Positions 1-7,171 of a stretch of 22,295 nt of DNA are shown piece by piece. Within the stretch, counting starts at the first letter, position 1; every line of letters begins with the position of its first letter. The notes under the pieces were generated by a model. It ran no database searches, had not been told where the DNA came from, and saw nothing but the letters and a program-made list of their open reading frames with translations. The position numbers were made by a program, and so were the translations under genes. The stretch comes from Pseudaeromonas sp041911695. GTDB taxonomy: Bacteria > Pseudomonadota > Gammaproteobacteria > Enterobacterales > Aeromonadaceae. The stretch covers positions 1 through 22,295 of the forward strand of contig JAYROM010000092.1 of the NCBI GenBank assembly GCA_041911695.1, written 5' to 3'.

Positions 1-330
1 CTCGGCGTCCAGCTGCTTGTCCAGCTCCGACTTCAGGGTGACAAATTCTGCCAATACCGCGGGCAGGGCACTCAGGCGTCCGTTTTCGGCCATCACCCGG
101 ATCAGGTTCTGGCCATTGCTATCGAGCTGCTCACCGCAGACCCGGACGAACAGATCGCCCAGCTCCGCTGCGGCCACTGAGCCCTGGAACAGACTCTGCA
201 TGGTGTCGTTCTTGGCCACTTCGGTGGCAAACGTCAACATGCCCAGCCAGGACTCCAGCGCCTGGTGCTCAACAGCAAAATCGAACGCCGCTTTGGCGTA
301 GGGGCGAGCAATGGTAGTCATTTCCGACAT
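1..330 (-). CDS. atpH: ATP synthase F1 subunit delta, 5' part of the gene (cut by window edge)
   Basis: Delta subunit of the F1Fo ATP synthase. It joins the top of the F1 head to the peripheral stalk made by subunit b. Reading the minus strand from the ATG at 328-330 gives 110 codons without a stop, starting MSEMTTIARPYAKAAFDFAV, nearly the same as E. coli AtpH. The later stretch GQNLIRVMAENGRLSALP is the family's conserved core. The E. coli protein has about 177 residues, so roughly the last 65-70 residues lie beyond position 1. The gene follows atpF after 14 bp and is the fifth gene of the atp operon. A second in-frame Met at codon 4 is possible, but MSEM matches the family start. The identification is certain; only completeness is limited. 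Confidence 0.96.
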   Translation of the reverse strand, partial: MSEMTTIARPYAKAAFDFAVEHQALESWLGMLTFATEVAKNDTMQSLFQGSVAAAELGDLFVRVCGEQLDSNGQNLIRVMAENGRLSALPAVLAEFVTLKSELDKQLDAE

Positions 331-344
331 AGCCCCGATTCCCC

Positions 345-815
345 TTACAGTTCTGCAACCAGTTTATCGACCAGTTCGCTGTTGGCGGCCTTGTCGATTT
401 GACGCTCCAGAATCTTCTCGGCACCAGCAACGGCCAGCAGGGCCACATGCTTGCGCAGATCTTCTCTGGCGCGGTTGCGCTCGGCTTCAATCTCGGCCTG
501 GGCTTGCTTGAGAATCTTCTCACGCTCGCTCATGGCGTCCTGATTGGCCTCGTCAATGATTTGGGCACGGCGCTTGTTCGCCTGCTCAATAATCTCTGCA
601 GCCTGTTGCTTGGCGTCCTTGATCTGCTCCATGGCCTTGGTTTGCGCCAGGTCCAGATCTTTCTTTGCTCGCTCTGCAGAAGAGAGACCGTCAGCAATTT
701 CTTTCTGACGCTTCTCAATGGCGGCCATCAACGGCGGCCACACAAACTTCATGCAGAACCAGACAAACAGGATGAATGCCAACGTCTGGCCGAGGAGGGT
801 CATATTGATATCCAC
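345..815 (-). CDS. atpF: ATP synthase Fo subunit b
   Basis: Subunit b forms the dimeric peripheral stalk that holds F1 against rotation. The 156-residue product has the same length as E. coli AtpF. An N-terminal membrane segment (about residues 6-26, TLLGQTLAFILFVWFCMKFV) is followed by the conserved VWPPLMAAIEKRQKEIADGL and a long charged, Ala/Glu/Lys-rich helix that should form the dimeric coiled coil. The C-terminus, AGAEKILERQIDKAANSELV, contacts delta. The start is GTG at 813-815, preceded by GAGGAG with 7 bases of spacing; E. coli atpF also starts with GTG. The gene lies 14 bp upstream of atpH and 50 bp downstream of atpE in the same operon. Confidence 0.98.
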   Translation of the reverse strand: MDINMTLLGQTLAFILFVWFCMKFVWPPLMAAIEKRQKEIADGLSSAERAKKDLDLAQTKAMEQIKDAKQQAAEIIEQANKRRAQIIDEANQDAMSEREKILKQAQAEIEAERNRAREDLRKHVALLAVAGAEKILERQIDKAANSELVDKLVAEL

Positions 816-865
816 GACATAACTCCTCTAGGAAGATGGATAACGTGTTGACGGATGACCGGCGC

Positions 866-1093
866 TTACTTGGCGACCGCGAACATCACGTACATGCCCA
901 GACCTACAGCGATCATCGGGATGGCGTCTACCAGACCCATTACGATGAAGAACTGGGTACGCAGCAGCGGCAGCAGATCCGGCTGGCGTGCGGCGCCTTC
1001 CAGGAACTTACCACCAAGCACACCGATACCGATCGCGGCACCGATAGCAGCCAAACCCATCATCAGACCAGCAGCAATAAACAGCATCTCCAT
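866..1093 (-). CDS. atpE: ATP synthase Fo subunit c (proteolipid ring)
   Basis: Subunit c builds the rotating ring that carries protons across the membrane. The 75-residue hairpin has two hydrophobic helices joined by the polar loop ARQPD (35-39). The proton-carrying carboxylate is Asp56 in GLVDAIPMI, equivalent to Asp61 of E. coli. The residues around it match proton-type rings, with no sign of the Gln/Glu/Thr sodium-binding set. The N-terminus (MEMLFIAAGLMMG) is four residues shorter than the E. coli protein. The ATG at 1091-1093 has a strong GGAG ribosome site 7 bases upstream. The gene sits between atpB and atpF. Confidence 0.98.
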   Translation of the reverse strand: MEMLFIAAGLMMGLAAIGAAIGIGVLGGKFLEGAARQPDLLPLLRTQFFIVMGLVDAIPMIAVGLGMYVMFAVAK

Positions 1094-1130
1094 GATTTAT
1101 CTCCAAGTTTCAAGAAATAAGATTAAATGT
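1094..1130 (-). promoter_or_regulatory. atpE translation-initiation region with U/A-rich enhancer-like stretch
   Basis: Upstream of atpE the minus strand reads as a U/A-rich run (ATTTAATCTTATTTCTTGAA) followed by ACTTGGAG, seven bases and the ATG. The Shine-Dalgarno core is at 1101-1105. In E. coli the corresponding atpE leader is a known translational enhancer that raises subunit c output to match the ring's high copy number. The similarity in layout is seen here; the enhancer role is inferred. Confidence 0.5.
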
Positions 1131-1140
1131 CAGCAATGAA

Positions 1141-1935
1141 TCAGTGTTCTTCATAGGCCATCGACAGATACACGATCGTCAATACCATGAAAATGAACGC
1201 CTGCAGGGTGATCACCAGAATATGGAAAATGGCCCATGGCACATTGAGTAGCCATTGAGACCACCACGGCAGCATGGCGGCGATGAGGATGAAGATCATC
1301 TCACCAGCATACATGTTGCCGAACAGTCGCAGCCCCAGCGAGACCGGCTTGGCCAGCAGGGTAACCGTTTCCAAAATGAAGTTGATCGGGATGAATGCCC
1401 AATGGTTGAACGGGGTCAGGGTCAGCTCCTTGAGGAAGCCGGACACACCCTTCATCTTGATGCTGTAGAAGAAGATCAGGAAGAAGACACCCAGTGCCAT
1501 GGACAAGGTGATATTGACGTCGGCTGACGGAACGATACGCAGCTTCTGTTCATGATCACCGGCGATCAGCTGAGCGAGTCGGGGCAGGTAATCGATTGGC
1601 AGCAAGTCCATCAGGTTCATCAGGAAAACCCAGACGAAAATGGTGAGCGCCAATGGCGCAATCAACTTGCTCTTGCCGTGGAAAATACCGTGTACGGTAT
1701 CGTCCACAAACTCGACCACCAGCTCAACAAAACACTGCAGCTTGCTCGGAACACCACTTGTGGCCCGACTTGCCACCCGGCTAAATAGCCAGAGGAACAA
1801 GAGACCAAGGCCGACAGAAAAGATCATGGAGTCGACATTTAGGACCCAGAAACCAGATTCGGCGCCGACCTGCCAATGATGGAGGTGGTGCTGGATATAG
1901 CCCTGGGGCGTCAGCAATTCTCCGGTTGCAGCCAT
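1141..1935 (-). CDS. atpB: ATP synthase Fo subunit a
   Basis: Subunit a forms the two proton half-channels beside the c ring. The 264-residue product aligns along its length with E. coli AtpB (271 residues). Conserved blocks include ATSGVPSKLQCFVELVVEF, HGKSKLIAPLALTIFVWVFL, PSADVNITLSMALGVF and LGLRLFGNMYAGE. The last of these contains the essential arginine (E. coli Arg210) that acts with the c-ring carboxylate. Five to six membrane helices are evident, and the C-terminus YLSMAYEEH is typical. The frame stays open 58 codons further upstream through atpI, but the ATG at 1933-1935 (MAATGELLTPQGY) has AGGA upstream and gives the family length. It starts 8 bp after the atpI stop. Confidence 0.98.
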   Translation of the reverse strand: MAATGELLTPQGYIQHHLHHWQVGAESGFWVLNVDSMIFSVGLGLLFLWLFSRVASRATSGVPSKLQCFVELVVEFVDDTVHGIFHGKSKLIAPLALTIFVWVFLMNLMDLLPIDYLPRLAQLIAGDHEQKLRIVPSADVNITLSMALGVFFLIFFYSIKMKGVSGFLKELTLTPFNHWAFIPINFILETVTLLAKPVSLGLRLFGNMYAGEMIFILIAAMLPWWSQWLLNVPWAIFHILVITLQAFIFMVLTIVYLSMAYEEH

Positions 1936-1943
1936 GAGTTTTC

Positions 1944-2333
1944 CTAGTAACGGTTGTTGAGTGTTAACGATATAACCCACTGCAAACACAGGGCCAGACC
2001 GTAGGTGACAAACATGGGGACATGCTGTACCTCGAGAAACCGGAAGGTCACTCCGAACAACACCAGAGTGGCCAGCAGTTTGGCGCCGGCGCCGCAGTAG
2101 ATATCCCACAACACCAGTCCAGCATTCAGGTCGTCCGCATGGTGCGAGCTACCGATCAGGCTGTACAGAAGTTGGGGCACCCAGTAAATCCCACCCCCGA
2201 TAAGGGCGGAATACGCTGCAAAGGGCGAGGCCAGCAACCACCAGACCAACCCCATGACAACGATCAGACCAAGCTGAATAGCCAGGACAGTCCACGCCAG
2301 CGTTCGCACACTCATCGTTGAACCGCTTGTCAT
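1944..2333 (-). CDS. atpI: ATP synthase subunit I, Fo assembly/accessory protein
   Basis: AtpI is a small membrane protein that heads many atp operons and is implicated in c-ring assembly or Mg2+ handling. The 129-residue product has four hydrophobic segments: WTVLAIQLGLIVVMGLVWWL, AYSALIGGGIYWVPQLLYSL, GAKLLATLVLFGVTF and MFVTYGLALCLQWVI. These match the four-helix AtpI layout. The sequence is poorly conserved between species, as usual for this subunit, so the call rests on topology, size and being first in the operon. The ATG at 2331-2333 has GGAG seven bases upstream; a second in-frame ATG at codon 7 has a poorer site. Confidence 0.93.
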   Translation of the reverse strand: MTSGSTMSVRTLAWTVLAIQLGLIVVMGLVWWLLASPFAAYSALIGGGIYWVPQLLYSLIGSSHHADDLNAGLVLWDIYCGAGAKLLATLVLFGVTFRFLEVQHVPMFVTYGLALCLQWVISLTLNNRY

Positions 2334-2352
2334 CAGCTTTCTCCGATTTATA

Positions 2353-2374
2353 GGCGTCTGTCAGGACAGGCGCC
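2353..2374 (-). promoter_or_regulatory. Hairpin in the atpI 5' leader
   Basis: The plus strand reads GGCGTCTGTC-AG-GACAGGCGCC, a ten-base inverted repeat with one mismatch. In the minus-strand transcript it would fold into a stem with one C/A mismatch, ending about 20 bases before the atpI start. No U-tract follows on either strand, so a terminator is unlikely. It may affect stability or initiation of the atp mRNA; this is inference. Confidence 0.4.
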
Positions 2375-2403
2375 ATTTAATAACATAAAAAAAACATTTT
2401 CAC

Positions 2404-2433
2404 AGCATACGTTTTACAATGAAAAGATGTAAA
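2404..2433 (-). promoter_or_regulatory. Candidate atp operon promoter
   Basis: On the minus strand TTTACA (2428-2433) is followed by an 18-base spacer and TATGCT (2404-2409). This is a good sigma70-type pair in the only AT-rich gap between parB and atpI. The start point would fall near 2397, leaving a leader of about 60 bases that contains the 2353-2374 hairpin. It was located by eye; the spacer is one base longer than ideal. Confidence 0.5.
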
Positions 2434-2435
2434 AC
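2411..2435. promoter_or_regulatory. Perfect 8-bp inverted repeat overlapping the atp promoter
   Basis: GTTTTACA (2411-2418) and TGTAAAAC (2428-2435) are perfect inverted arms separated by nine bases. The right arm covers the proposed -35 element and the left arm lies in the spacer, so a bound dimer would block RNA polymerase. I do not recognise the binding protein. Confidence 0.45.
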
Positions 2436-2529
2436 AAATGTAACTAACTGTCTGATAACGCTTTTTTATGACAGTCCACCTTAGCCGAAGCCTGTGCTAA
2501 AAACCAGCGAATTGTGAACTGCATCAAGA

Positions 2530-2548
2530 AGCCGGGCATTGCCCGGCT
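2530..2548 (-). terminator. Terminator-like hairpin just after parB
   Basis: AGCCGGGC-ATT-GCCCGGCT is a perfect 8-bp GC-rich stem with a 3-base loop. It begins three bases after the parB stop. On the minus strand it is followed by TTCTTG, a weak U-tract, so efficiency is uncertain. Its position at the end of the mnmG-rsmG-parA-parB block and before the atp promoter supports a terminator role. Confidence 0.6.
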
Positions 2549-2551
2549 CAT

Positions 2552-3472
2552 TTATTCGATAATTTGTTCGGTTAGGCCGAAATGTTGCAACAGTTGCGCC
2601 AATTCTGCCTCATCCTGCCAGCTAATCACCAGACGTCCGCGCTTGCCGGACGGCAAGAAACGGGTCTCCAGCCCCATCTGCTGCGACAGGGTCTGTTGCC
2701 ACTGCGTCATCGCCGGCTGAACCGGTGCTGGCGTCGGTTGTGGCTTGGGATGTAGCTGACGTTGCACCGCGCGTTCGGTGTCGCGCACCGTCAATCCCTG
2801 CTCCGCGACCTGCTGCGCCAACTGACTCTGTGCCTCGCCGTCGAGCGCCAGCAACGCCCGCGCATGGCCCATCTCCAGATCGCCGTGCTCGACCAGCCGT
2901 TTGACGTCCTCATTCAGCTGGTTCAAACGCAACAGGTTGGAGACTGCGCTGCGCGACTTGCCAACCGCATCGGCGACTTGCTGATGGGTCAAACCAAACT
3001 CGGTCATCAGGCGTTGTAAAGCGACCGCCTCTTCGATTGCGTTGAGATCTTCACGCTGAATATTCTCAATCAGTGCGATGGCTACCGCCGCCTCGTCCGG
3101 CACGTCACGCACCAGGCAAGGCACCTCGGTCAGACCGGCCAGCCGGCTGGCACGCCAACGGCGCTCACCGGCGATGATCTCAAACCGCCCCTCGGCCACC
3201 GCGCGCACCACGATCGGCTGAATGACCCCCTGCATGCGAATCGAGCTGGCCAGCTCCTCCAGCGCATGGTCGGCCATGTCCTTACGCGGTTGATAGCGTC
3301 CCGGTTGCAGGCAGTCCAGCACCAGACGACGCAGTTCGCCCTGTGGCGCAGCCGCAGGATCGGTCGCCGTCTCGCTCTGCATGTCGGCCAGGATCTGTTT
3401 CTGCCGCGCGGCGGTACTGGTACCGAGCAAGGCTTCCAGCCCTTTACCCAGACCGCGTTTCTTAGGTGTCAT
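2552..3472 (-). CDS. parB: Chromosome partitioning protein ParB (Spo0J family)
   Basis: ParB binds centromere-like parS sites near the origin, spreads along DNA using CTP, and is moved by ParA. The 306-residue product starts MTPKKRGLGKGLEALLG, the usual ParA-contacting N-terminus. Next come PGRYQPRKDM and the nucleotide-binding ParB/Srx region with EIIAGERRWRASRLAG (GERR motif, about residues 100-115) and ALIENIQREDLNAIEEA. A helix-turn-helix follows (FGLTHQQVADAVGKSRSAVS), and the C-terminal dimer domain comes after a Pro/Gln-rich linker. The frame is open further upstream, but the ATG at 3470-3472 has GGGAG upstream and matches the family. It lies 13 bp after parA. No clear parS palindrome was found in this window. 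Confidence 0.97.
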   Translation of the reverse strand: MTPKKRGLGKGLEALLGTSTAARQKQILADMQSETATDPAAAPQGELRRLVLDCLQPGRYQPRKDMADHALEELASSIRMQGVIQPIVVRAVAEGRFEIIAGERRWRASRLAGLTEVPCLVRDVPDEAAVAIALIENIQREDLNAIEEAVALQRLMTEFGLTHQQVADAVGKSRSAVSNLLRLNQLNEDVKRLVEHGDLEMGHARALLALDGEAQSQLAQQVAEQGLTVRDTERAVQRQLHPKPQPTPAPVQPAMTQWQQTLSQQMGLETRFLPSGKRGRLVISWQDEAELAQLLQHFGLTEQIIE

Positions 3473-3485
3473 AGCTGCTCCCGAC

Positions 3486-4268
3486 TCAGACGGCATGGCT
3501 GGCCTGCTCCTCTCGACGCAGGATCTCGCCGGCCAGTGCCAGATAGGCTTTAGCACCAACCGAGGTTTTGTCATAGTACATCGCCGGGGTACCAAAACTT
3601 GGTGCCTCCGCCAGACGGACGTTCCGCGGGATCACGGTCCGGTACACCTTGTCACCAAAGTGCTGTTTGAGCTGATCGGACACATCATTGGACAGACGGT
3701 TGCGGTGATCGAACATCGTGCGCAACAGCCCTTCGATTTTCAGGTTCGGATTGACCACCGCGACCAGCTTGCTGATGGTATCCACCAGCGCGGTCAGCCC
3801 CTCGAGCGCAAAATATTCGCACTGCATCGGCACGATCACCGAATCGGCCGCCGACATGGCATTGACCGTCAACAGATTAAGCGACGGCGGGCAGTCGATG
3901 AAGATGTAGTCATACTCGTCGCGCACCGGGGCCAGTGCGTTGCGCAGGCGAATTTCCCGCGCAAAGAACTCCAGCAGGCGGATCTCGGCGGCGGTGACAT
4001 CAGCATTGGCCGCGATCAGGTGATAACCACCCGCGGTCTCGGTGATGATGACATCGCGCGCCGGCATATCATCGACCAGCAGCTCGTAGGCGGTGCGTTC
4101 AGCGTCATACTTGTCGACGCCACTGGCCATGGTGGCATTGCCCTGCGGATCCAGATCAATCACCAGTACGCGACGCCGCGTGGCGGCCATCGAGGCGGCC
4201 AGATTGACGCAGGTTGTGGTTTTGCCCACCCCGCCTTTCTGGTTTGCTATGGCGATAATCTTTCCCAC
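3486..4268 (-). CDS. parA: Chromosome partitioning ATPase ParA (Soj family)
   Basis: ParA is a Walker-type ATPase that binds DNA non-specifically as an ATP dimer and drives origin segregation with ParB. The 260-residue product has the deviant Walker A motif KGGVGKTT at about residues 11-18, including the signature first lysine. It also has VLVIDLDPQGNATMASG (Walker A' type) and DYIFIDCPPSLNLLTVNAM (Walker B region). The length fits short chromosomal Soj proteins with no N-terminal regulator domain. The start is GTG at 4266-4268 with AGGGG about 7 bases upstream; a stop codon lies two codons before it. It is 16 bp after rsmG and 13 bp before parB, so co-transcription is likely. Confidence 0.97.
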   Translation of the reverse strand: MGKIIAIANQKGGVGKTTTCVNLAASMAATRRRVLVIDLDPQGNATMASGVDKYDAERTAYELLVDDMPARDVIITETAGGYHLIAANADVTAAEIRLLEFFAREIRLRNALAPVRDEYDYIFIDCPPSLNLLTVNAMSAADSVIVPMQCEYFALEGLTALVDTISKLVAVVNPNLKIEGLLRTMFDHRNRLSNDVSDQLKQHFGDKVYRTVIPRNVRLAEAPSFGTPAMYYDKTSVGAKAYLALAGEILRREEQASHAV

Positions 4269-4284
4269 ACCCGTACCCCTACAC

Positions 4285-4914
4285 TCAAGATTGTTTTTTT
4301 ACGATGACCAGATGGCGCTCGCCATCCAGCTCGGGCACCTGCAGCGGATGCACCGATTGCAGAACAAAGCCCGCCGGCAGGCTGGCCAGCTCCTCATGCG
4401 GATACTGACCTTTGAGCGCCAGGAAACAGCCGGTCGCGGCCGGCAAATGATGACACCAATGCAACATATCGGCCAACGAGGCAAAAGCGCGGCTGAGCAC
4501 GCCATCAAATCCCTGTTCTGGCTGATAGGCCTCCACCCGCGATTGCACCGGGGTGACATTGGTCAGCCCCAACTCCAGCACCACCTGGCGGATAAAACGG
4601 ATACGCTTGCCCAGACTGTCCAGCAACACGAACTCACGCGACGGGAAGAGGATGGCCAACGGCAGACCGGGCAGGCCCGGTCCGGTGCCGACATCGATAA
4701 AACGCTCACCCTCCAGCCAGGGGGCCACCGCCAGACTGTCGAAAATATGCCGCACCAGCATCTCTTGCGGATCGCGGACTGAGGTCAGATTGTAAGCCTT
4801 GTTCCACTTGTCCAGCAACTCGACCAGACCGAGCAATTGGCGCTGCTGTGTTGGAGTAATCGTCAGGGTTGTCTGCGCCAGCAGCGCATCAAAACGGGAT
4901 TCCAGGGTCATCAT
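4285..4914 (-). CDS. rsmG: 16S rRNA (guanine-N7)-methyltransferase RsmG
   Basis: RsmG (GidB) uses S-adenosylmethionine to methylate N7 of G527 in 16S rRNA; its loss gives low-level streptomycin resistance in several bacteria. The 209-residue product has KWNKAYNLTSVRDPQEMLVR, typical of the family N-terminus. The SAM-binding motif is FIDVGTGPGLPGLPLAILFP (about residues 72-91), followed by FVLLDSLGKRIRFIRQV and a DGVLSRAFASLADML segment. The ATG at 4912-4914 shares its A with the mnmG TGA stop (TGATGATG), a classic translational-coupling overlap. A second ATG directly follows and could be used instead. Length matches the E. coli protein (207). Confidence 0.97.
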   Translation of the reverse strand: MMTLESRFDALLAQTTLTITPTQQRQLLGLVELLDKWNKAYNLTSVRDPQEMLVRHIFDSLAVAPWLEGERFIDVGTGPGLPGLPLAILFPSREFVLLDSLGKRIRFIRQVVLELGLTNVTPVQSRVEAYQPEQGFDGVLSRAFASLADMLHWCHHLPAATGCFLALKGQYPHEELASLPAGFVLQSVHPLQVPELDGERHLVIVKKQS

Positions 4915-6803
4915 CAGGCACTCTTGCGGATCAGGCCGCGTTTTTTCAGGTAAACCAGCAGGATCGAGATCGCTGCCGGGGTGATGCCGGAGATGCGCGA
5001 GGCCTGGCCCAGGGTGGCCGGACGGGCGTCAGTCAGCTTGATACGCACCTCGTTGGACAGACCGACCACATCGCTGTAGTCCAGATCGGCGGGCAACAGG
5101 GTCTCTTCATGCCGTTGCTGGCGGTCAATCTCCTCCTGCTGACGGGCGATATAGCCGGCATACTTGATCTGGATCTCGACCTGCTCGGCCGCCTGGTCAT
5201 TCTCCAGTCGCGGGCCGAGGCCTTCAACGCTCATCAGCCCATCGTAGGTCACCTCGGGCCGACGGATCAGCTCTTCCAGACTGTGTTCGCGGGCAATCGG
5301 CGTTGCCAACTGGGTGTTGATGCCCGCAGCAGACGGCGACAACGGGCTGACCCAGGTGCTCTGCAGACGCTGCAGTTCGCGCGCCACCTGCTCCTGCTTG
5401 TCATTAAACGCGGCCCAACGCACGTCATCGACCAGCCCCAGCTCGCGACCGATGGCCGTCAGGCGCAGGTCGGCGTTGTCCTCACGCAGTAGCAGACGAT
5501 ATTCAGCACGGCTGGTGAACATGCGGTATGGCTCGCGGGTGCCCAGGGTGGAGAGATCGTCCATCATCACGCCGATATAGGCCTGATCCCGGCGCGGCGC
5601 CCATGGATCCTTGTCCTGCGCACGCAGCGCGGCGTTGATCCCGGCCAACAAGCCCTGGGCAGCAGCCTCTTCGTAGCCGGTGGTGCCGTTGATCTGACCG
5701 GCAAAGAACAAATTTTGCAGATGACGATTTTCCATGTTCGGTTGCAGGTCACGCGGATCAAAGTAGTCGTATTCGATGGCATAGCCTGGACGCACAATAT
5801 GCGCCTGCTCGAAACCGTGCATGGAACGGATGATCTGTACCTGGACATCGAACGGCAGGCTGGTGGAGACACCATTCGGATAGAGTTCGTTGTTACTCAA
5901 GCTCTCCGGCTCGATAAAGATCTGGTGTGCGTCGCGATCGGCAAAACGCATCACCTTGTCCTCGATCGACGGGCAGTAGCGCGGGCCAATCCCCTCGATC
6001 ACCCCGGCATACATCGGGCTGCGATGCAGATTGGCGCGGATGATGTCGTGGGTGCGCGCATTGGTATGGGTGATGTAACAGGCAATCTGCTGCGGATGCT
6101 GCGACGCATGGCCAAGGAACGAGAACACCGGCACCGGGGTGTCACCCGGCTGCTGGCCGAGCACCGCCAGATTCACGGATCGGGCATCAATGCGTGGCGG
6201 GGTACCGGTCTTGAGGCGTCCCACCCGTAATGGCAGTTCGCGTAAGCGGTCCGCCAGGCTGATCGATGCGGGATCCCCTGCGCGACCGCCACGGTAGTGC
6301 TCCATGCCAATATGGATCAGCCCGTTGAGGAAGGTGCCGGCGGTCAACACCACCGTTTTCGACTGGATGCGGATCCCGGCCTGGGTCACCACGCCGCACA
6401 CCCGATCGCCATCGAGGATCAGATCGTCACACGCCTGTTGGAACAGCGTCAGGTTGGGATAGTTCTCCAGCCAGTGGCGGATCACCTGTTTGTAGAGCTG
6501 TCGATCCGCCTGCGCACGGGTGGCACGCACGGCCGGGCCTTTCGAGGCGTTCAGGGTACGGAACTGGATCCCGGCATGATCTATCGCGCGAGCCATGATC
6601 CCGCCCAATGCGTCGACCTCCTTGACCAGGTGACCTTTGCCGATCCCGCCGATCGCCGGATTACAGGACATGTGCCCGAGGGTTTCGATGTTGTGTGTCA
6701 GCAGCATGGTTTTCATCCCCATGCGTGCGGCCGCCGTGGCGGCTTCGGTGCCGGCATGACCACCGCCAACAACGATCACGTCAAATTGTTCATGGTATTG
6801 CAT
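4914..6803 (-). CDS. mnmG: tRNA uridine-5-carboxymethylaminomethyl modification enzyme MnmG
   Basis: MnmG (GidA) works with MnmE to place the cmnm5 or nm5 group on wobble U34 of several tRNAs, using FAD and methylene-tetrahydrofolate. The 629-residue product has exactly the E. coli length. The FAD-binding Rossmann motif VVGGGHAGTEAATAAARMG lies at about residues 11-29. It is followed by GHMSCNPAIGGIGKGHLVKE, RTLNASKGPAVRATRAQADR, LPLRVGRLKTGTPPRID and AGQINGTTGYEEAAAQGLLA, the conserved GidA blocks. The C-terminal SGITPAAISILLVYLKKRG contacts MnmE. The ATG at 6801-6803 has GAGGAA upstream. It is the first gene left of oriC, transcribed away from it, and heads the mnmG-rsmG-parA-parB block. 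Confidence 0.98.
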   Translation of the reverse strand: MQYHEQFDVIVVGGGHAGTEAATAAARMGMKTMLLTHNIETLGHMSCNPAIGGIGKGHLVKEVDALGGIMARAIDHAGIQFRTLNASKGPAVRATRAQADRQLYKQVIRHWLENYPNLTLFQQACDDLILDGDRVCGVVTQAGIRIQSKTVVLTAGTFLNGLIHIGMEHYRGGRAGDPASISLADRLRELPLRVGRLKTGTPPRIDARSVNLAVLGQQPGDTPVPVFSFLGHASQHPQQIACYITHTNARTHDIIRANLHRSPMYAGVIEGIGPRYCPSIEDKVMRFADRDAHQIFIEPESLSNNELYPNGVSTSLPFDVQVQIIRSMHGFEQAHIVRPGYAIEYDYFDPRDLQPNMENRHLQNLFFAGQINGTTGYEEAAAQGLLAGINAALRAQDKDPWAPRRDQAYIGVMMDDLSTLGTREPYRMFTSRAEYRLLLREDNADLRLTAIGRELGLVDDVRWAAFNDKQEQVARELQRLQSTWVSPLSPSAAGINTQLATPIAREHSLEELIRRPEVTYDGLMSVEGLGPRLENDQAAEQVEIQIKYAGYIARQQEEIDRQQRHEETLLPADLDYSDVVGLSNEVRIKLTDARPATLGQASRISGITPAAISILLVYLKKRGLIRKSA

Positions 6804-6933
6804 AGGATCTTCCTCGGGTGGATCGTGACGGATTCGGGATCATCCGTAAAAAGGCGGATCATTTTAGCCGTAGAAGGCAGTCAGGAAAACAGGATCCTGC
6901 AGGCTGATCAACGGGGGGATCTGCGTTCATTAA

Positions 6934-6978
6934 GATCTCTTGGATCTTTGATCGATCTTTTGTTGGATCTGCTATTAG
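6934..6978 (+). other. DNA unwinding element: overlapping GATC-started 13-mers
   Basis: Four 13-mers beginning with GATCT lie at 6934, 6943, 6954 and 6966. The last, GATCTGCTATTAG, matches 11 of 13 bases of the E. coli right 13-mer GATCTCTTATTAG. The stretch is the most AT-rich part of the origin core and sits on the mnmG side, as in E. coli. It should be where DnaA melts the duplex and DnaB is loaded. Confidence 0.75.
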
Positions 6979-6991
6979 GATCCGCCGATCC

Positions 6992-7000
6992 TGTGGGTAA
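6992..7000 (-). promoter_or_regulatory. R1-like DnaA box next to the unwinding element
   Basis: TGTGGGTAA is one base from TGTGGATAA, the reverse of the consensus TTATCCACA. It stands at the same place and orientation as E. coli R1, 13 bases after the last 13-mer. The substitution would be expected to lower affinity slightly. Confidence 0.7.
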
Positions 7001-7097
7001 GGGGGAATTGATCAAGCGGATCAACAGGCTAAGTGAGATCATTTATTGTGATCATCCTTGGATCCGGTCGCCGGCAAGCGGCGGATAACTGTCGTTG

Positions 7098-7106
7098 TTA
7101 TGCACA
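7098..7106 (+). promoter_or_regulatory. DnaA box (R2-like)
   Basis: TTATGCACA fits the relaxed DnaA box consensus TTATNCACA exactly. It lies at the position of R2 in E. coli oriC (GTTATACACAA there, GTTATGCACAG here). Confidence 0.8.
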
Positions 7107-7132
7107 GGCCAAATCGTGCTCTTCGGTCATCC

Positions 7133-7141
7133 AATGGATAA
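7133..7141 (-). promoter_or_regulatory. Weak DnaA box (R3-like)
   Basis: AATGGATAA (reverse TTATCCATT), within AATGGATAACTA, corresponds to TTTGGATAACTA at E. coli R3. Two bases differ from the strong consensus, as is also true of R3, a known low-affinity site. Confidence 0.5.
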
Positions 7142-7171
7142 CTAAAGGATCATCAGCGGTTATTCTATTAG

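Noticed and set aside
1936..2109. N-terminal extension of atpB into atpI
   Set aside because: The added 58 codons are Arg-rich, overlap atpI, and are absent from the family; ATG at 1933-1935 has its own ribosome site.
3473..3595. N-terminal extension of parB into parA
   Set aside because: The extension overlaps the parA coding end and precedes the conserved KKRGLGKGL start; ATG 3470-3472 has GGGAG upstream.
3618..3636. GTTCCGCGGGATCAC in parA as a possible parS
   Set aside because: Too many mismatches to TGTTTCACGTGAAACA and not palindromic.
3381..4307. 308-codon plus-strand open frame antisense to parA
   Set aside because: Opposite a certain ParA with full motifs; the product is His/Arg/Gln-rich shadow sequence with no ribosome site or domain.
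7083..7090. GGATAACT as a DnaA box between the R1- and R2-like sites
   Set aside because: GCGGATAA differs from TGTGGATAA in its first part and no E. coli counterpart stands at this spacing; not listed as a box.
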